From CAZZIZ01 sp964654535 (GTDB lineage Bacteria > Bacteroidota > Bacteroidia > Chitinophagales > UBA2359), in assembly GCA_964654535.1 (NCBI GenBank), contig CAZZIZ010000154.1:1-7916 (forward strand): a DNA stretch of 7,916 bases, in the 5' to 3' direction. The notes beneath the pieces are model-generated. The model saw only the letters and a list, made by a program, of their open reading frames with translations. It ran no database searches and was not told where the DNA came from. The position numbers and the translations under genes were made by a program. Below, piece by piece: positions 6,771 through 7,916 of this stretch. How positions within the stretch are numbered: position 1 is the first letter of the stretch; each line of letters opens with the position of its first letter.

Positions 6771-7445
6771 ATGAAATCTAGCCTGTTATTTTTATTGATC
6801 TTCCTCTCCTCCTCTTTTCTATTCGCTCAGGATTTTTCTATTCCTGAAACTGCTCCTGAGTTTAAGAAGGGAGAGCTGTCTGCATTTTTGCAGAGTCAGC
6901 TGGAGTATCCCAGAGAAGCGCGTGATCAGAAAATAAAAGGTTCGGTACTAGTTGCTTTTACGGTAACGGAAAAAGGTGAAGTTGTGAATCCTGAATTGCT
7001 TAGCAACCTTGGTGCCGGCTGCGGTGAAGAGGCGATGCGCTTGGTGGAATTGACTAGTACTTACTGGACTCCGGGCATACAAGATGGGCAGTACGTGAGT
7101 GTTCGTATGCACGAACGTGTTTATTTCGATCCTAACAATACCAAGGAGATTGTCCGAGAAAAGCCTATGACTTCAAAGGATAAAAACGAGCGCACCAGAT
7201 CGGATCGAATTCAAACGTTGTTTAATTTGGGAATGAAGAATTTTTCGGAAGAAAAGTACTCTAAGGCTCGTCACTACTTCAATCAGGTTTTGTCCTTGCA
7301 ACCAGACGATGAGAATACGATGTACAACTTGGCTTTAACTAAAGTGAAGTTGAAAGATATGGATGGTGCTTGTGATGATTTGCTTCGACTTGCGGATAAA
7401 GGGAATGAGGATGCTAAGGCGATGCGGGAGAAGGTTTGTAAGTAG
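6771..7445 (+). CDS. Periplasmic TonB C-terminal domain plus TPR protein
   Basis: A 224-residue exported protein. Residues 1-19 are a signal peptide (MKSSLLFLLI..., cleavage probably after Ala19, leaving Gln, a common pattern in this phylum). Residues 36-119 match the TonB_C fold: LEYPREARDQKIKGSVLVAFTV, EKGEVVNPELLSNLG, then EEAMRLVELTSTYWTPG and VSVRMHERVYF. Residues 146-214 form two TPR-like units (FNLGMKNFSEEKYSKARHYF and MYNLALTKVKLKDMDGACDD), ending in the cysteine-containing A-C...G...A...C pattern usual for Bacteroidota TPRs. Unlike a true energy transducer it lacks the N-terminal membrane anchor and Pro-rich spacer, so it cannot itself connect to ExbBD. A soluble periplasmic scaffold or cell-wall-binding role is inferred. 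The start is set by the signal peptide. Its upstream context is lost in the gap. Confidence 0.82.
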   Translation: MKSSLLFLLIFLSSSFLFAQDFSIPETAPEFKKGELSAFLQSQLEYPREARDQKIKGSVLVAFTVTEKGEVVNPELLSNLGAGCGEEAMRLVELTSTYWTPGIQDGQYVSVRMHERVYFDPNNTKEIVREKPMTSKDKNERTRSDRIQTLFNLGMKNFSEEKYSKARHYFNQVLSLQPDDENTMYNLALTKVKLKDMDGACDDLLRLADKGNEDAKAMREKVCK

Positions 7446-7494
7446 GTTTTCTTAGTCGTTTAGTCGGCGTATCTGACGATGAGGTCGAACACAC

Positions 7495-7521
7495 AGATTT
7501 CTCGGCTGCGCTCGAAATGAC
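7495..7521 (-). repeat. Dispersed-repeat-like intergenic sequence
   Basis: Read on the minus strand it is GTCATTTCGAGCGCAGCCGA followed by GAAATCT. Strings of the form GTCATTTCGAGCG...GAGAAATCT are, from memory, one of the commonest dispersed intergenic repeats in Bacteroidota genomes. The outer TTTC/GAAA arms make it partly palindromic. It occupies the spacer between two convergent genes, the typical place for such elements. Only one copy is in this window, so repetition is not shown here. Confidence 0.5.
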
Positions 7522-7529
7522 TTACGCTT

Positions 7530-7916
7530 TTAATAAATGACCGTTACGTTCCCCTGACCTTGAATTTCTATTTCGCCTTCGCAACTAGGCCCTCGTAATT
7601 TATAGATCCAGGCATAGACACCCATCTCAGCCATTTCACTGCTTACTCTACCCGACCAGCCTTTGGTTAAGTTGTCACTAAAGAAAACGCGATCGCCCCA
7701 GCGATTAAAAACGGAAAACTCTAATCCTGTTCCTTCTGGCCCCTCCACGGTGATTGGGCGAAAGATATCATTGACACCATCACTATTGGGAGTAAATGCG
7801 GTAGGAACAAACAATGGCTGAAGCTCCTCAATGTCTTCGCGCATAACATCAAAGGCCACATCTATAGTAGAGCAAGTATCGCTGATGCTAACATTGTAAG
7901 TCCCTTCTTCTCTGAT
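7530..7916 (-). CDS. T9SS type B sorting-domain protein, C-terminal part (partial)
   Basis: The minus-strand frame is open from the window edge to TAA at 7530-7532 and gives 128 residues of C-terminus; the start is outside the window. The first visible residues, EEGTYNVSISDTCSTIDVAF, look like the last strands of a PKD/Ig-like repeat (G-Y-x-V-x-x-x-D-x-C). They are followed by the gliding-motility-associated C-terminal domain (CHU_C/TIGR04131): FVPTAFTPNSDGVNDIFRPI, FSVFNRWGDRVFFSDN, WSGR, GVYAWIYKL and the final VTVIY. This domain directs type IX secretion across the outer membrane and attachment or release at the cell surface. The full protein is probably a large multi-repeat adhesin or surface protein, which cannot be seen here. 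It converges with the TonB_C/TPR gene. Confidence 0.93.
   Translation of the reverse strand: MREEGTYNVSISDTCSTIDVAFDVMREDIEELQPLFVPTAFTPNSDGVNDIFRPITVEGPEGTGLEFSVFNRWGDRVFFSDNLTKGWSGRVSSEMAEMGVYAWIYKLRGPSCEGEIEIQGQGNVTVIY

Noticed and set aside
7446..7494. Terminator in the convergent spacer outside the repeat
   Set aside because: Only short direct repeats (TTAGTCG-like, near 7452-7464) are seen, with no stable stem followed by a T run on either strand.

Overview
The window looks like a contig from a marine-type member of the Bacteroidota, most likely Flavobacteriales or a close relative. Four things point there: a type IX secretion (T9SS) type B C-terminal domain at the right edge, a periplasmic TonB_C/TPR protein, weak or absent Shine-Dalgarno sequences, and a structured RNA whose sequence blocks I recall from Flavobacteria. 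No mobile element, CRISPR array, tRNA or rRNA is visible. A run of exactly 100 N (6577-6676) is a scaffold gap, so the two sides are adjacent only by assembly inference.

Left part (1-4016): the last 19 codons of an upstream gene, then about 285 bp of non-coding leader. A two-gene unit follows, encoding a very large polytopic membrane protein (DUF2339 family) and a signal-peptide-bearing, single-TM-anchored extracytoplasmic protein (DUF3999-like). The two genes overlap by 8 bp, which suggests coupled translation and a shared envelope complex of unknown function. A perfect inverted repeat follows the second gene.

Middle part (4017-6567): a GC-rich block at about 4131-4285 folds on paper into a closed two-arm RNA and is best read as a non-coding RNA, possibly of the Flavo-1 family. 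After it comes a tight cluster with 6-nt spacers: a Fur/PerR-family metalloregulator, a solo STAS-domain (anti-sigma-factor-antagonist type) protein, and purA, adenylosuccinate synthetase. The layout places AMP synthesis in the same transcript as a metal- or redox-responsive repressor and a putative phospho-switch protein.

Right part (6677-7916): after the gap, a secreted TonB_C plus TPR protein on the plus strand converges with the 3' end of a T9SS cargo gene on the minus strand. The 84-bp spacer between them holds a dispersed-repeat-like sequence. The ordinary housekeeping core is purA. The parts worth a second look are the RNA element, the mixed Fur/PerR residue signature, the DUF2339/DUF3999 pair and the STAS gene inside the purA cluster.
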